Assembly (NCBI RefSeq): GCF_000786695.1
Contig: NZ_CP009962.1
Coordinates: forward strand, 1,550,001-1,614,000
Origin: Collimonas arenae
Lineage (GTDB): Bacteria; Pseudomonadota; Gammaproteobacteria; Burkholderiales; Burkholderiaceae_D
DNA: 64,000 bases
Reading direction: 5' to 3'
In this document: positions 16,419-26,375 of the stretch, one piece after another
Layout: each line of letters starts with the position of its first letter
Numbering within the stretch: position 1 is the stretch's first letter
Position numbers and translations under genes: made by a program
The notes under the pieces: generated by a model
Told to the model about the DNA's origin: nothing
Seen by the model: only the letters and a program-made list of their open reading frames with translations
Databases searched by the model: none

Positions 16419-16847
16419 ATGAAAAATGTATATCCTGCGATGCAAAGAGGTTTCACCGTGATTGAACTGATGATCGTCGTGGCGCTCATTGGCATATTGG
16501 CGGCAGTGGCAATCCCGGCCTATCAAAATCACCTGAAGAAAGAAAAATTTGCGGAAGTGACCGCAGCGGCTATGGCGCTCAAGCCGGTAGTTGAAAGCTG
16601 CGCACAGCATACGGGTGGCCTGGCCGCTTGCGATGGCGGCGCCAACGGCATTCCTGCCGACCGCACTGGAGATGCAGGAAAATATATCGCCTCGCTGAGC
16701 GTCAAGGGCGGCGTCATCAAGGCCGTTCCGCAAGAAAAGGACGGCATTCTCGCAACGGATACCTACGTGCTGACGCCAGTCGCCGGAACGCCGTTGCAAT
16801 GGTCAAGTGCCGGCAGCGGTTGTGTTGCTACAACCCTCTGCAGGTAA
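16419..16847 (+). CDS. Type IV major-pilin-like prepilin (PilA/PilE type)
   Basis: 142 residues. The prepilin peptidase site RG/FTVIELMIVV lies after residue 11, with the conserved Glu at position 5 of the mature protein. The hydrophobic assembly helix LIGILAAVAIPAYQ follows. The globular part has four cysteines able to pair (SCAQH...LAAC and GCVATTLC). No other pilus gene is adjacent, so it is an orphan pilin using machinery encoded elsewhere. The start follows AGAGGAGCAG, a strong ribosome binding site. Confidence 0.85.
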   Translation: MKNVYPAMQRGFTVIELMIVVALIGILAAVAIPAYQNHLKKEKFAEVTAAAMALKPVVESCAQHTGGLAACDGGANGIPADRTGDAGKYIASLSVKGGVIKAVPQEKDGILATDTYVLTPVAGTPLQWSSAGSGCVATTLCR

Positions 16848-16884
16848 TCAGCCCAGGGCATTGTTTTAGCATTGAGAGGACAGC

Positions 16885-17106
16885 ATGTACGGTAGCGTTG
16901 ATTGGAAGCATGCGCCGAAAGGCGCGCGATGGTGGGCGATGGATGGCAGCGGACACGCTCATTGGTTCATGGAGCCGCATATAAAATCCCGGGCGCATTT
17001 CTGGTATACGCAAGAACTCCATGCGCCGACGTTTGGCTATATGGGGGACTGGCAAGAGAGCTTGACTGAGCGGCAGCCAGACGAAGCCGGTCCGGCGGCT
17101 GGCTGA
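16885..17106 (+). CDS. Small Trp-rich protein of unknown function
   Basis: 73 residues beginning MYGSVDWKHAPKGARWWAMD, preceded by GAGAGGACAGC 38 bases after the pilin stop. The DWxxAPxGAxxW pattern resembles short phage-associated proteins of unknown function. No signal peptide or membrane helix. Possibly co-transcribed with the pilin gene. Moderately likely to be real. Confidence 0.45.
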   Translation: MYGSVDWKHAPKGARWWAMDGSGHAHWFMEPHIKSRAHFWYTQELHAPTFGYMGDWQESLTERQPDEAGPAAG

Positions 17107-17193
17107 TACTTCTGAGAGCGGCTCCACACCGGCTTGCGATTAATGTGAGGATACATAGAACGAAGCATCGCGATGCCTCGGCTATTTGTTCGC

Positions 17194-17643
17194 TTACAAC
17201 GTTTCACCCGGTGTTTTCTTCCCGTGAATAAATGTTACTTTGGCGATTTTTCCATCCTGAACTTCATAAATTGCAATCGCCTCCATGACACCCGGTCCTT
17301 CGGGCAGCGTGACGCGAACGCGCTCATGGTCGATGACGGTATTTCCCATCACAATGCGCTTGACGACGACGCCATGCAAAATCGTATCGCTGAACCGTAC
17401 CGCATAGCTCTTGCGCATTTCCTCCTTGCCCTTTCTTGAGGGAGTGTTCGGAAATCCAAAAAGCTCGGCGTTGTCCGCATAGGTGGCAAGGAAGGCATCC
17501 ATATCGCGCGCATTGTAGGCATCGAACTGCTTCTGGACGATCTCCTCGGCAGAGTTTGTCTCGACAGCCGATGCGGATTCAGACATAGGCAAAGCGCGGA
17601 AAAACAATGGGGCGCAGATGACTGATTTGAATATATCTTTCAT
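17194..17643 (-). CDS. SnoaL/NTF2-like protein
   Basis: 149 residues with a SnoaL-like alpha+beta barrel pattern: AEEIVQKQFDAYNARDMDAF, then ATYADNAELFGFP and an AIYEVQDGKIAKVTFI ending. This superfamily includes small isomerases, hydrolases and ligand-binding proteins. The start at 17643 gives an odd 20-residue leader; an alternative start at 17586 (MSESAS) would begin just before the domain. The specific substrate cannot be inferred. Confidence 0.75.
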   Translation of the reverse strand: MKDIFKSVICAPLFFRALPMSESASAVETNSAEEIVQKQFDAYNARDMDAFLATYADNAELFGFPNTPSRKGKEEMRKSYAVRFSDTILHGVVVKRIVMGNTVIDHERVRVTLPEGPGVMEAIAIYEVQDGKIAKVTFIHGKKTPGETL

Positions 17644-17895
17644 GCCGTATTCTTTCTTTAGCTAAGTTAACTATCAACATGGGCTTTGTTGTCGCCAGCC
17701 TGTAGGCCTTGAGGAGATGATTAAATCGCGGCCCGCCCGGGAATTCGATGAACAGTACGCAACTCATCGCGTGGGGCCAGGAGGTTTTACCACGATGGTT
17801 TATCAGGGCAGGGCGGGAAAGCGCCTGGATTCTAAATAACCTAAATCTGATTGATATATCGAGGCCAGGCGCAAAGCAGAAAGTTCTAGACCTGG

Positions 17896-17991
17896 TCTTG
17901 CAATGACACATTGCCGCATTGAAGGTGCTGATCTTCCTTCGTTTTTGTCAGCCCAATGCAACGTCGTTTCATTGGATGTGTCATCGCAAGA
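17896..17991. repeat. Inverted pair of the dispersed 14-mer (REPIN-like)
   Basis: TCTTGCAATGACAC at 17896-17909 faces GTGTCATCGCAAGA at 17978-17991 (one mismatch in the inverted pair). A nested CCAATG/CATTGG pair lies at about 17953-17974. The arrangement resembles a paired REP sequence. The rest of the 17644-18015 gap shows no gene. Confidence 0.5.
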
Positions 17992-18015
17992 TCCGGCTCT
18001 TCCATCAAGGGAAAT

Positions 18016-18651
18016 TCAGTTCTTCGTTGCCGTCGCAATCAGCCGCAAGCCGAACAGGATCATCACGCCGCCGGCAACGCGGTCGATCCAGCTTTTGTAG
18101 CGCAAGTAGGCGTCGCGCGGGGAGGCCGAGGAAAGCAATAGCGCAACAATGCTGTACCAGCCTGTTTCAATACAGAAAACGACGATCAGCAGGGCAAGGT
18201 TGAGCCAGGCCGGGAAGGCCGGGGGCAGAAGCGAAGCAAAAATACTGGCGTAGAAAATGGATGTCTTCGGATTGCTCAATTGAGTAACCAATCCGAGCAT
18301 GAACGATTTTTTTAATGTCGGCATTGCCTCTTGTCCGAAATTCGCCCCCAGCATCAACGGCGATTTGGCGCCTTTCCAGATGCGATACCCGAGGTAGGCC
18401 AGATATGCTCCGCCTCCGATTTTTAATGCGAGATAGAGCCAAGGCACGGAAGCCAGCAGCGCCTGCAACCCCAATAGCGCTGCGGTGGCAAACATGATGC
18501 CGCCGGTTCCCATGCCAAGCGCGGCTGCCAGGCCATGCGATCGGGTCGACGCCACGGCAGTCTTGGCGACCATGACGAAGCTGGGGCCGGGGCTCATCGC
18601 GCCGATGGCGATGGCGCTGCCGATACTGAAAACGGTAATCGCTGTATTCAT
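18016..18651 (-). CDS. LysE/RhtB-family amino acid exporter
   Basis: From the ATG at 18651, which has AAAGG upstream, the protein has 211 residues and about six membrane helices. It carries the family signatures GAMSPGPSFVMVAKTA near the N-terminus and GLVTQLSNPKTSIFYASIF in the middle. Members export amino acids or derivatives by proton exchange at the inner membrane. The longer frame to 18693 adds a polar leader and is less likely. Confidence 0.85.
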   Translation of the reverse strand: MNTAITVFSIGSAIAIGAMSPGPSFVMVAKTAVASTRSHGLAAALGMGTGGIMFATAALLGLQALLASVPWLYLALKIGGGAYLAYLGYRIWKGAKSPLMLGANFGQEAMPTLKKSFMLGLVTQLSNPKTSIFYASIFASLLPPAFPAWLNLALLIVVFCIETGWYSIVALLLSSASPRDAYLRYKSWIDRVAGGVMILFGLRLIATATKN

Positions 18652-18926
18652 GATGACCTTTCGCGTTACTCGGTTAGCCTTTGTGGCATGCATTTCCTCT
18701 GAAAATGCTCCTGTTGCATTGGGCAGACGGCCAACGCAAGACGCTACCCGTCATACCTTAGCGTAGCTGCCAAGCCTTGATCAAGGGATATCTAGTCTAG
18801 TGCAACGCCGCCATCAATGCCGCGCAGCCGTCAGTCTGCAAAGCGAGTTCTCGCGGGAACGCTTTGACTCAGCCTTTACAAGCACTGGGGGAGGGGGATT
18901 GGATGAAAAATCTGAAGGCAAAAGAA

Positions 18927-18954
18927 AAGGGGTCACATTTGCATGTGACCCCTT
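18927..18954 (-). terminator. Rho-independent terminator after tRNA-Asn
   Basis: A 12-bp perfect stem AAGGGGTCACAT/ATGTGACCCCTT with a 4-nt loop, followed on the minus strand by TTTTCTTTT, lies eight bases past the tRNA 3' end. Confidence 0.8.
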
Positions 18955-18961
18955 AGAATCT

Positions 18962-19037
18962 TGGCTCCCCGACCTGGACTCGAACCAGGGACCTGCGGAT
19001 TAACAGTCCGTCGCTCTACCAACTGAGCTATCAGGGA
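18962..19037 (-). tRNA. tRNA-Asn (anticodon GTT)
   Basis: The minus strand folds as a standard cloverleaf. The 7-bp acceptor is TCCCTGA/TCGGGGA (with one G-U pair), the D-arm is AGCTCAGTTGGTAGAGC, the anticodon loop is CTGTTAA and the T-arm has GGTTCGAGTCC. The terminal CCA is encoded. The GTT anticodon reads asparagine codons. Confidence 0.95.
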
Positions 19038-19146
19038 ATTGAAAGAAGCAGAATTATAGTCTTGAATTTGCTGTGGTGTCAAAGCTTTTTCTAAACTTTT
19101 CTACATCTCCCGATGCAAGTGTTGCTACTGCATCGGGACCCGAATA

Positions 19147-20364
19147 TTACAGGACTTTTGCGATTGCGGCGACAACATTATCAATATTTTTTGAATTCAG
19201 CGCGGCAACACAGATACGGCCTGTGTCTACGGCGTAAATCGAGAACTCGTCGCGCAGGCGGTCGACTTGTGCCTTGGTCAAACCCGAGTAAGAAAACATG
19301 CCGCGTTGCTTGGTGACGAAATCGAAGTCGTGGCCTGGCGCCTGTTCTTTCAGTTTCTTAACCAGCAGGTGGCGCATTTCGCGGATGCGCACGCGCATGC
19401 CGGCCAGTTCTTCTTCCCACAATGCGCGCAGTTCCGGCGACGACAGGGCGGTGGCGACTACCTGGCCGCCGTGGATTGGCGGGTTGGAGTAGTTGGTGCG
19501 CACCACGCGCTTGAGTTGCGACAGTACGCGGCCGGCTTCTTCCTTGCTGGCGGCGACGATGCTCAGTGCGCCTACGCGCTCGCCGTACAGCGAGAACGAT
19601 TTCGAGAACGAGTTGGAAACGAACAGCGGGCCGCCTGCTTCTGTGAAGCGGCGCACTACCTGGCCGTCGGCTTCGATGCCGTCGCCAAAGCCTTGGTAGG
19701 CCATGTCGAGGAACGGCACCAGGCCGCGCTGGATGACGACTTCGATGACCTGGGTCCATTCGGCGTCGCTCAGGTCGGCGCCGGTCGGGTTGTGGCAGCA
19801 GGCGTGGAGGACGACCACGGAGCCGCTTGGCATGCTCTTGAGCGCATTGAGCATGCCGCTGAAGTTGACGCCGCGGGTAGCAGGGTCGTAGTACGGATAG
19901 TTGTTGACGGTGAAGCCGGCCGATTCAAACAGTGCGCGGTGGTTTTCCCAGCTTGGATCGCTGATCCAGACTTGCGCATCGGCGGTGGCGAAGCGCTTGA
20001 GGAAATCGGCGCCCAGTTTCAGCGCGCCGGTGCCGCCGATGGATTGCACGGTGATCGCACGCTTCTCTTGCACTACGGCGCTGTCGGCGCCAAATACCAG
20101 TTCTTGCACTGCCTTGTCGTAAGCGGCCAGGCCTTCGATCGGCAGATAGGTGCGTGGCGACAGTTTTGCAATCAGTTGCGCTTCCGCTTTTTGCACGCAC
20201 TCCAGCAGCGGCACCTTGCCGTTATCATCGTAATAAACGCCGACGCCGAGGTTGGTTTTGCCTGGATTTTGATCCGCATTGAAGCCTTCTGTAATACCGA
20301 GGATAGGATCGCGTGGCGCCATTTCGATGGCGGTGAAGAGGGAGGCTGAAAGAGGTGCGTTCAT
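19147..20364 (-). CDS. tyrB: Aromatic-amino-acid / aspartate aminotransferase
   Basis: 405 residues from the ATG at 20364. A class I PLP aminotransferase with the pyridoxal lysine in SNSFSKSFSLYGERVG, the HNPTG motif in CCHNPTGADL, and LGVGVYYDDNGKVP at the N-terminus as in the AspC/TyrB subfamily. It transfers the amino group of aspartate, tyrosine or phenylalanine to 2-oxoglutarate. TyrB versus AspC cannot be decided with certainty. It is divergent from uvrB. Confidence 0.85.
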   Translation of the reverse strand: MNAPLSASLFTAIEMAPRDPILGITEGFNADQNPGKTNLGVGVYYDDNGKVPLLECVQKAEAQLIAKLSPRTYLPIEGLAAYDKAVQELVFGADSAVVQEKRAITVQSIGGTGALKLGADFLKRFATADAQVWISDPSWENHRALFESAGFTVNNYPYYDPATRGVNFSGMLNALKSMPSGSVVVLHACCHNPTGADLSDAEWTQVIEVVIQRGLVPFLDMAYQGFGDGIEADGQVVRRFTEAGGPLFVSNSFSKSFSLYGERVGALSIVAASKEEAGRVLSQLKRVVRTNYSNPPIHGGQVVATALSSPELRALWEEELAGMRVRIREMRHLLVKKLKEQAPGHDFDFVTKQRGMFSYSGLTKAQVDRLRDEFSIYAVDTGRICVAALNSKNIDNVVAAIAKVL

Positions 20365-20491
20365 CGTGATAACATAAAAAGTTGGCTGCAAAGTTGCATC
20401 TTGTAGCCGGGTTGAATGCTGTGCCGGGTCACGAATACATCGCTGGTCGGCGCGGATTTACTACCGTCTATTTTACCAAAGGTCGAGGCCC

Positions 20492-22573
20492 ATGGCTGAC
20501 ATATCACAGGTTTCCAGTACCGTCGACGAGTCTAAAATCGTCACTTTTCCCAATTCGCCCTATAAGCTGTTTCAGCCGTTCGAGCCGGCCGGCGACCAGC
20601 CTGCGGCCATCGCCAAGTTGGCTGAGGGCGTGGAAGATGGCTTGTTTTACCAGACTTTGCTGGGGGTGACCGGCTCGGGCAAGACTTATACGATGGCTAA
20701 CGTCATCGCCCGCATGGGGCGGCCGGCGATCGTGTTTGCGCCGAATAAAACCCTGGCGGCCCAGCTGTACAGCGAGTTTCGCGAGTTTTTCCCGCATAAC
20801 GCGGTGGAGTATTTCGTCAGTTACTACGATTACTACCAGCCTGAAGCGTATGTGCCGCAGCGCGACTTGTTCATTGAGAAAGATTCGTCGATCAACGAGC
20901 ATATCGAGCAGATGCGCCTGTCTTGCACCAAGTCGCTGATGGAGCGGCGCGACGTGGTTATTGTGGCAACGGTGTCGGCGATCTACGGTATCGGTAATCC
21001 CAATGAGTACCATCAGATGATCCTGACCTTGCGCGCCAAGGACAAGGTCAGCCAGCGCGATGTGATCGCACGCTTGATCCAGATGCAATACACGCGCAAT
21101 GAAATCGATTTCGGCCGTGGCACCTTCCGTGTGCGCGGCGATACGATCGACGTGTTTCCTGCAGAGCATGCCGAACTGGCTGTGCGTATCGAGATGTTTG
21201 ACGATGAGATCGACAGCCTGCAGCTGTTCGATCCGCTGACCGGCCGCGTACGGCAGAAAATTCCGCGCTTTACGGTCTATCCCGGTTCGCACTACGTGAC
21301 GCCGCGCGCCACGGTGCTGCGCGCCATCGATACCATCAAGGAAGAGTTGCGCGACCGGTTGGAGTTTTTCCGTAAGGAAAATAAATTGATCGAAGAACAG
21401 CGCATTGAGCAGCGCACCCGTTTCGATCTGGAAATGATGCAGGAAATCGGCTTCACCAAGGGCATCGAAAACTATTCACGCCATCTGAGCGGCGCCAAGG
21501 CGGGCGAACCGCCGCCGACATTGGTCGATTATTTGCCGCCGGATGCGCTGATGTTCCTGGATGAATCGCACGTGCTGATCGGCCAGTTGAACGGCATGTA
21601 CAACGGCGACCGTGCGCGTAAGGTGAATCTGGTGGATTACGGTTTCCGGCTGCCGTCGGCGCTGGATAACCGGCCGCTGCGTTTCGATGAATTCGAAGGC
21701 AAGATGCGGCAGACGATTTTCGTATCGGCGACGCCGGCCGATTATGAAAACCAGCATGCCGACCAAGTGGTGGAGCAGGTGGTGCGGCCGACGGGGCTGA
21801 TCGATCCGGCGATTGAAGTGCGACCAGCCTTGAGCCAGGTGGATGACCTGATGTCCGAGGCGAATGCGCGCATCAAGAAAAACGAGCGCGTGCTGGTCAC
21901 CACACTGACCAAACGCATGGCGGAACAGCTGACCGAATTCCTCAGCGATAACGGCATCAAGGTGCGTTATTTGCACAGTGATATCGAAACCGTCGAACGG
22001 GTTGAAATCATCCGCGATCTGCGTCTGGGAACGTTTGACGTGCTGGTCGGGATCAACCTGCTGCGTGAGGGTTTGGATATTCCCGAGGTGTCGCTGGTAG
22101 CGATCCTGGATGCGGACAAGGAAGGCTTCCTGCGTTCCGAGCGCAGCCTGATTCAAACCATCGGCCGTGCCGCGCGTAACCTGAACGGCACCGCGATCCT
22201 GTATGCCGACCGCATGACCGATTCCATGCGCCGTGCAATCGACGAGACCGAGCGCCGCCGCAACAAGCAGATCGCTTTCAATACCGCGAATGGCATCACG
22301 CCGGTCGGCATCAGCAAGCAGATCAAGGAGTTGATCGACGGCGTCTACAGCCCGCAAGAAGCGCGTGAGGAGTTACATGCGGCGCAGGACCAGGCCAAGT
22401 ACGAGGCGATGAGCGAGAAGCAGGTCAGCAAGGAAATCAAGCGCCTGGAAAAATTGATGGTCGATCACGCCAAGAACCTGGAATTCGAAAAAGCCGCGCA
22501 GGTGCGCGATCAGTTGCATGTGCTGAAGCAGCAGTTGTTTGGTGCGCCTGGAGCGGACAGTATCGCTATTTAA
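20492..22573 (+). CDS. uvrB: Excinuclease ABC subunit B
   Basis: 693 residues, full length for UvrB. Walker A is [10 protein letters not shown] near 58-67, the beta-hairpin [12 protein letters not shown] follows, then helicase motif DESH, TRPTG-type sequence VRPTGLIDP and QTIGRAARN in motif VI. The C-terminal UVR domain ([20 protein letters not shown]) binds UvrC. It unwinds and verifies damaged DNA after loading by UvrA in nucleotide excision repair. Confidence 0.97.
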   Translation: MADISQVSSTVDESKIVTFPNSPYKLFQPFEPAGDQPAAIAKLAEGVEDGLFYQTLLGVTGSGKTYTMANVIARMGRPAIVFAPNKTLAAQLYSEFREFFPHNAVEYFVSYYDYYQPEAYVPQRDLFIEKDSSINEHIEQMRLSCTKSLMERRDVVIVATVSAIYGIGNPNEYHQMILTLRAKDKVSQRDVIARLIQMQYTRNEIDFGRGTFRVRGDTIDVFPAEHAELAVRIEMFDDEIDSLQLFDPLTGRVRQKIPRFTVYPGSHYVTPRATVLRAIDTIKEELRDRLEFFRKENKLIEEQRIEQRTRFDLEMMQEIGFTKGIENYSRHLSGAKAGEPPPTLVDYLPPDALMFLDESHVLIGQLNGMYNGDRARKVNLVDYGFRLPSALDNRPLRFDEFEGKMRQTIFVSATPADYENQHADQVVEQVVRPTGLIDPAIEVRPALSQVDDLMSEANARIKKNERVLVTTLTKRMAEQLTEFLSDNGIKVRYLHSDIETVERVEIIRDLRLGTFDVLVGINLLREGLDIPEVSLVAILDADKEGFLRSERSLIQTIGRAARNLNGTAILYADRMTDSMRRAIDETERRRNKQIAFNTANGITPVGISKQIKELIDGVYSPQEAREELHAAQDQAKYEAMSEKQVSKEIKRLEKLMVDHAKNLEFEKAAQVRDQLHVLKQQLFGAPGADSIAI

Positions 22574-22599
22574 TTGTAGTTATTTCGTACCCGTATTTT

Positions 22600-22633
22600 G
22601 CAGGCCGGGTTGCGTTGCACTAACCCGGCCTGC
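22600..22633 (+). terminator. Hairpin terminator after uvrB
   Basis: A 12-bp perfect stem GCAGGCCGGGTT/AACCCGGCCTGC with a 10-nt loop, 27 bases past the uvrB stop. The following tract (ATCTTTATCC) is only weakly T-rich. Confidence 0.6.
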
Positions 22634-22673
22634 ATCTTTATCCACTCTGTTTTTAAAGCGTTTTAACTGGTTT

Positions 22674-23465
22674 ATGACTGACTTTCTTCCTGCTTCAATT
22701 CGTGATGCTTTACGTGGCGTGCACGCTTCCTGGCTCGTCATTCTGGAGAACGGTTTGCGCGCAGTCGCGCAGGCCAATCCAGTCTACTTGAAAGACCTGG
22801 CCGCGACTGAGTATTTGCCGACCGAAGGCCGTATGTTCGCTGCCTTTACTCAACCGCTGGACGCTGTGCGTTACGTGCTGGTAGGCGAGGGGCCTTATCC
22901 GCGCGCAGCCAGCGCTACAGGCGTCTGTTTCATGGATGGCGCGGTGGGTTCGCTGTGGTCTGAGAAGGGTTTGTCCAAGCAGGTCAATCGTGCTACGTCG
23001 CTGCGCAATTTCATGAAAATGTTGCTGGTGGCTGATGGCCAGCTGGCGATTGAAAGCACTACCGGCGACGCCATGTCTGGCGTGGCGCAGCAAGCGCAAG
23101 CGGCGGGTTCGCCGGCGATCCAGTTGCTGGCGGATTTGCAGGACAATATGGTGGGGCAGGGATTCCTGTTGCTGAATGCGTCGTTGGTGTTTCGTTCCGA
23201 CGTGGCGCCGGTGAAAGACGCCAAGGCCTGGCAGCCGTTCATGCAGGCGGTGCTGCAAGGGTTGGCCGATGCCGCAGAAGGGCGCGGCGAGCCTTTGCCG
23301 ACGCTGGTGCTGTGGGGGAAAATCGCCGAGCAGTTGCATGCCTACCCGGTCACTGCGCGCTTTCCGAAAGCGGTCGCCGAGCATCCTTACAATCTCAGCT
23401 TTATCGGTAATGCCGGCATGCAAGCCTTGTTCGGCCCGATGCAGCTATTGAAACGAAGCGCGTAA
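22674..23465 (+). CDS. Uracil-DNA-glycosylase-like protein with altered active-site motif
   Basis: 263 residues from the ATG at 22674. The order of motifs matches family 1 uracil-DNA glycosylases: GEGPYPRAASATGVCF at 71-86 where the enzyme has GQDPYH, LLLNASLVFR near 165-174, and HPYNLSF at 237-243 where the enzyme has HPSPLS. The general-base Asp of GQDPY is Gly73 and the following His is Pro76, so normal uracil excision is doubtful. It may be a DNA-binding or otherwise adapted paralogue. It converges on the TetR gene with stops abutting. Confidence 0.7.
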   Translation: MTDFLPASIRDALRGVHASWLVILENGLRAVAQANPVYLKDLAATEYLPTEGRMFAAFTQPLDAVRYVLVGEGPYPRAASATGVCFMDGAVGSLWSEKGLSKQVNRATSLRNFMKMLLVADGQLAIESTTGDAMSGVAQQAQAAGSPAIQLLADLQDNMVGQGFLLLNASLVFRSDVAPVKDAKAWQPFMQAVLQGLADAAEGRGEPLPTLVLWGKIAEQLHAYPVTARFPKAVAEHPYNLSFIGNAGMQALFGPMQLLKRSA

Positions 23466-24227
23466 TTAGATCAGGCTCATCTGCCGCAGGTCGGTCTCGG
23501 CTTGCGTCGGGGTCTTTTCCGCGGCAGGCTCTGGTTCCGGCGCAAAGTCGAATTCCGGTGCGGCTATAACCGGCTTCGGCGCTGGCGCCGGCTTGACGCG
23601 CTTGGTGCTCACCGCTGCGGTCGACAGCCAGCGCTTCAGCATGTCGTCAAACAAGTTCATCATGGCTTCCGGCACTTCTTGCGTGTAGGCCTGGCGGATC
23701 ACGATGCCATCCCACATTGCGGTCAGCAACAGCGCTGCTTGCTGGGCATTCAGCGCAGCATCGATCTGGCCGCGTTCCTGGGCGGTGCGCAGCATGTCTG
23801 CCAGGCCGTCCACCCATTCCGTCTCCGCCTTCTTGATGACCGCGCCAACCCGCTTGTTGCGCAATCCCTCTGCATAGATTTCCGTCATCAGGCCGGCATC
23901 GCTGATCGCAGCGTAGCGATCAGCGAAGGCGCGGGTGATGGCAGACAAGGCTTGCGGCAGGTCGTCGGTGTCATGAAACTCCGACAACATGGTGCGCGCC
24001 TGGCGGCGTTCATCCTCGGCCATGGCCGCGATGATGGCGTCCTTGCTGGTGAAATAGCGATACACCGCGCCCGGTCCCAGGCCCACTTCGGTGCAGATCT
24101 CCTGCATCGAGGTCTGGTGAAAGCCGTTCTTGCGGAAGCACTTGCCGGCGGACTTCAGGATGTCGACGCGTTTCTGGTCGGCTCTCTGTGTCGGTGATTG
24201 CGGTGTCTTGGATTTGCGGATGGCCAT
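23466..24227 (-). CDS. TetR-family transcriptional regulator
   Basis: 253 residues. The N-terminal helix-turn-helix at about 15-65 (ILKSAGKCFRKNGFHQTSM, then VYRYFTSKDAII) is typical of TetR. The ligand domain runs to about 200. An unusual low-complexity Pro/Ala/Glu tail (about 205-253) follows and is not normally part of the family. Target genes are not obvious; the divergent neighbour is the isc operon, 336 bases away. Confidence 0.85.
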   Translation of the reverse strand: MAIRKSKTPQSPTQRADQKRVDILKSAGKCFRKNGFHQTSMQEICTEVGLGPGAVYRYFTSKDAIIAAMAEDERRQARTMLSEFHDTDDLPQALSAITRAFADRYAAISDAGLMTEIYAEGLRNKRVGAVIKKAETEWVDGLADMLRTAQERGQIDAALNAQQAALLLTAMWDGIVIRQAYTQEVPEAMMNLFDDMLKRWLSTAAVSTKRVKPAPAPKPVIAAPEFDFAPEPEPAAEKTPTQAETDLRQMSLI

Positions 24228-24470
24228 GCTAAGTGTAAGTGCTGCTCAAAAGAGGACTGTGCGGGAGGGTCAGTATTATAGGTTTAAGCGCCGCATCCTT
24301 GCATAAATTTTTTGCAGGAAACGCTTTTCTGCCGGGTCCATCCTATAAGTATGTTGCTTTTTTTCCTCGAAACATCCGCTTTTCGGTATACCCTGTTTTT
24401 CTGTGGTTGATTAAATGTTAACTACCCTGAAACCCAAGACTGGCGCGGGATTCCAGGAATTGGGTAATAC

Positions 24471-24499
24471 CTGACGGATTCACTCAAGTTTGGTATACT
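24471..24499 (+). promoter_or_regulatory. iscR promoter
   Basis: A -35 box CTGACG and a -10 box TATACT are separated by 17 bases, about 65 bases upstream of iscR. The stretch from ATACCTGACG to GGTATACTG is loosely two-fold symmetric and could be a type 1 IscR site, which would give the known feedback repression by Fe-S IscR. The remaining part of 24228-24470 shows no gene. Confidence 0.65.
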
Positions 24500-24563
24500 G
24501 TCGTCACACTGCGCGATTCGGAGTACGGATGCGCGGATAGATAGCTTTAAGAGCGGAGATTAC

Positions 24564-25046
24564 ATGCGTCTGACTACAAAAGGCCGGTTTGCGGTAACTG
24601 CGATGATCGATTTGGCATTGCGCCAGGGCAAGGGTCCGGTGACTTTGTCCGCCATCAGCGAACGGCAAGAGATTTCTCTTTCGTATCTCGAACAATTGTT
24701 CGGTAAGTTGCGCCGTCACCAGATTGTTGAATCCGTACGCGGGCCAGGCGGCGGATACAACCTGGCGCGCAAAGCAGAGGACGTCACTGTGGCCGATATC
24801 ATCATTGCGGTCGACGAACCGCTGGATGCGACCCAGTGCGGCGGCAAGGAAAATTGCCACAGCCCGGATCACGAAGGCGGCGGCCGCTGCATGACGCACG
24901 ACCTGTGGTCGACCCTGAATTCGAAGATGGTCGAATATCTGGATTCGGTGTCGTTGAAGGATTTGGTAGAACAGCAGCACGCGCAGCAAAAGAAGACCCT
25001 GGAACAAAACGTGGTGGTGATGCATCGGTCCCACCTGGTTGCTTGA
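24564..25046 (+). CDS. iscR: Fe-S cluster assembly regulator IscR
   Basis: 160 residues of the Rrf2 family. A winged helix at 1-65 ([31 protein letters not shown]) is followed by three cluster-binding cysteines, Cys92, Cys98 and Cys109, and His112 in RCMTHDLW. Compared with the E. coli spacing, five extra residues (Gly-rich) sit between the second and third Cys. It senses Fe-S status and represses the isc operon. First gene of the cluster, with iscS 17 bases downstream. Confidence 0.95.
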   Translation: MRLTTKGRFAVTAMIDLALRQGKGPVTLSAISERQEISLSYLEQLFGKLRRHQIVESVRGPGGGYNLARKAEDVTVADIIIAVDEPLDATQCGGKENCHSPDHEGGGRCMTHDLWSTLNSKMVEYLDSVSLKDLVEQQHAQQKKTLEQNVVVMHRSHLVA

Positions 25047-25063
25047 TTGGAGCTCAAAATAGT

Positions 25064-26317
25064 ATGAACGCACCCTTGGAAAAAAGCCTGATAGACACAT
25101 TGAAGGCGCCTCACTTCCCGATTTACATGGATTATTCGGCAACCACGCCGATCGATCCGCGTGTTGCCGACAAGATGATTCCTTACCTGCGCGAGCAGTT
25201 CGGCAATCCGGCCTCGCGTAGCCACATGTATGGCTGGTCCGCTGAAAAAGCCGTGGAAGATGCGCGCGAGCAAGTCGCCAAGCTGGTCAACGCCGATTCA
25301 CGCGAGATCATCTGGACTTCCGGCGCCACCGAAGGCAACAATCTGGCGATCAAGGGCGCAGCCAATTTCTACAAGACCAAGGGTAAGCACATCATCACCG
25401 TCAAGACCGAACATAAAGCGGTGCTGGACGTGGTGCGCGAACTGGAGCGCCAGGGTTTTGAAGCGACTTACCTGCAACCGCAAGACAACGGCCTGATCAC
25501 CATCGAGCAGCTGGAAGCGGCGATCCGCCCAGACACGATTTTGATCTCGGTCATGCTGGTGAACAATGAAATCGGCGTGATCCAGCCGATTGAAGAAATC
25601 GGCGAACTGTGCCGCCAAAAGGGCATCATTTTTCATTGCGACGCGGCGCAAGCCACCGGCAAGGTCGTGATCGACCTGGAAAAATGGAAAGTCGACCTGA
25701 TGACTTTCACCGCGCACAAGACGTATGGTCCGAAGGGCGTTGGCGCCCTGTACGTACGCCGCAAACCGCGCGTACGCCTGGAAGCGCAAATGCACGGCGG
25801 CGGTCACGAGCGCGGCTTGCGTTCGGGCACCTTGCCTACGCACCAGATCGTCGGCATGGGCGCGGCGTTTGAAATCGCCCGTGAAGAAATGGATGAAGAG
25901 ATCGTTCGTATCAAGGCATTGCGCGACCGCCTGGCGACCGGCCTGCAAACAATTGAAGAAGTGTATGTGAATGGCGACATGGCGCACCGTGTGCCGCATA
26001 ACCTGAATGTCAGCTTCAACTATGTTGAAGGCGAATCGCTGATCATGGCGATCAAGGATATCGCGGTGTCGTCCGGCTCGGCCTGCACGTCGGCCAGCCT
26101 GGAGCCATCGTACGTATTGCGCGCACTGGGGCGCAGCGACGAACTGGCGCACAGCTCGATCCGCTTCACCATCGGCCGCTTCACGACCGAAGAAGACATC
26201 GACTTCACGATCGAACTGATCAAGACCAAGGTAGCGAAACTGCGCGAGTTGTCGCCACTGTGGGATATGTATAAAGACGGGATCGATATCAGTACGATCC
26301 AATGGGCGGCGCACTAG
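25064..26317 (+). CDS. iscS: Cysteine desulfurase IscS
   Basis: 417 residues from the ATG at 25064, which has GGAG upstream. A PLP enzyme with Lys in [21 protein letters not shown] near the N-terminus and the sulfur-carrying Cys in [13 protein letters not shown]. It releases sulfur from cysteine as persulfide and passes it to IscU and tRNA thiolation. About 13 residues longer at the N-terminus than the E. coli enzyme. Confidence 0.97.
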   Translation: MNAPLEKSLIDTLKAPHFPIYMDYSATTPIDPRVADKMIPYLREQFGNPASRSHMYGWSAEKAVEDAREQVAKLVNADSREIIWTSGATEGNNLAIKGAANFYKTKGKHIITVKTEHKAVLDVVRELERQGFEATYLQPQDNGLITIEQLEAAIRPDTILISVMLVNNEIGVIQPIEEIGELCRQKGIIFHCDAAQATGKVVIDLEKWKVDLMTFTAHKTYGPKGVGALYVRRKPRVRLEAQMHGGGHERGLRSGTLPTHQIVGMGAAFEIAREEMDEEIVRIKALRDRLATGLQTIEEVYVNGDMAHRVPHNLNVSFNYVEGESLIMAIKDIAVSSGSACTSASLEPSYVLRALGRSDELAHSSIRFTIGRFTTEEDIDFTIELIKTKVAKLRELSPLWDMYKDGIDISTIQWAAH

Positions 26318-26375
26318 AAATTCTCTGCGGCTGATTGAATTTTCAGCGCCGCAGCATTAAACAAGGAGCAGTAAA

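Noticed and set aside
16277..16465. 62-codon plus-strand frame overlapping the pilin start
   Set aside because: No ribosome binding site, no recognisable domain, and it overlaps the well-supported pilin gene in another frame.
19267..20349. 360-codon plus-strand frame opposite the aminotransferase
   Set aside because: Shadow of a GC-rich conserved gene on the other strand.
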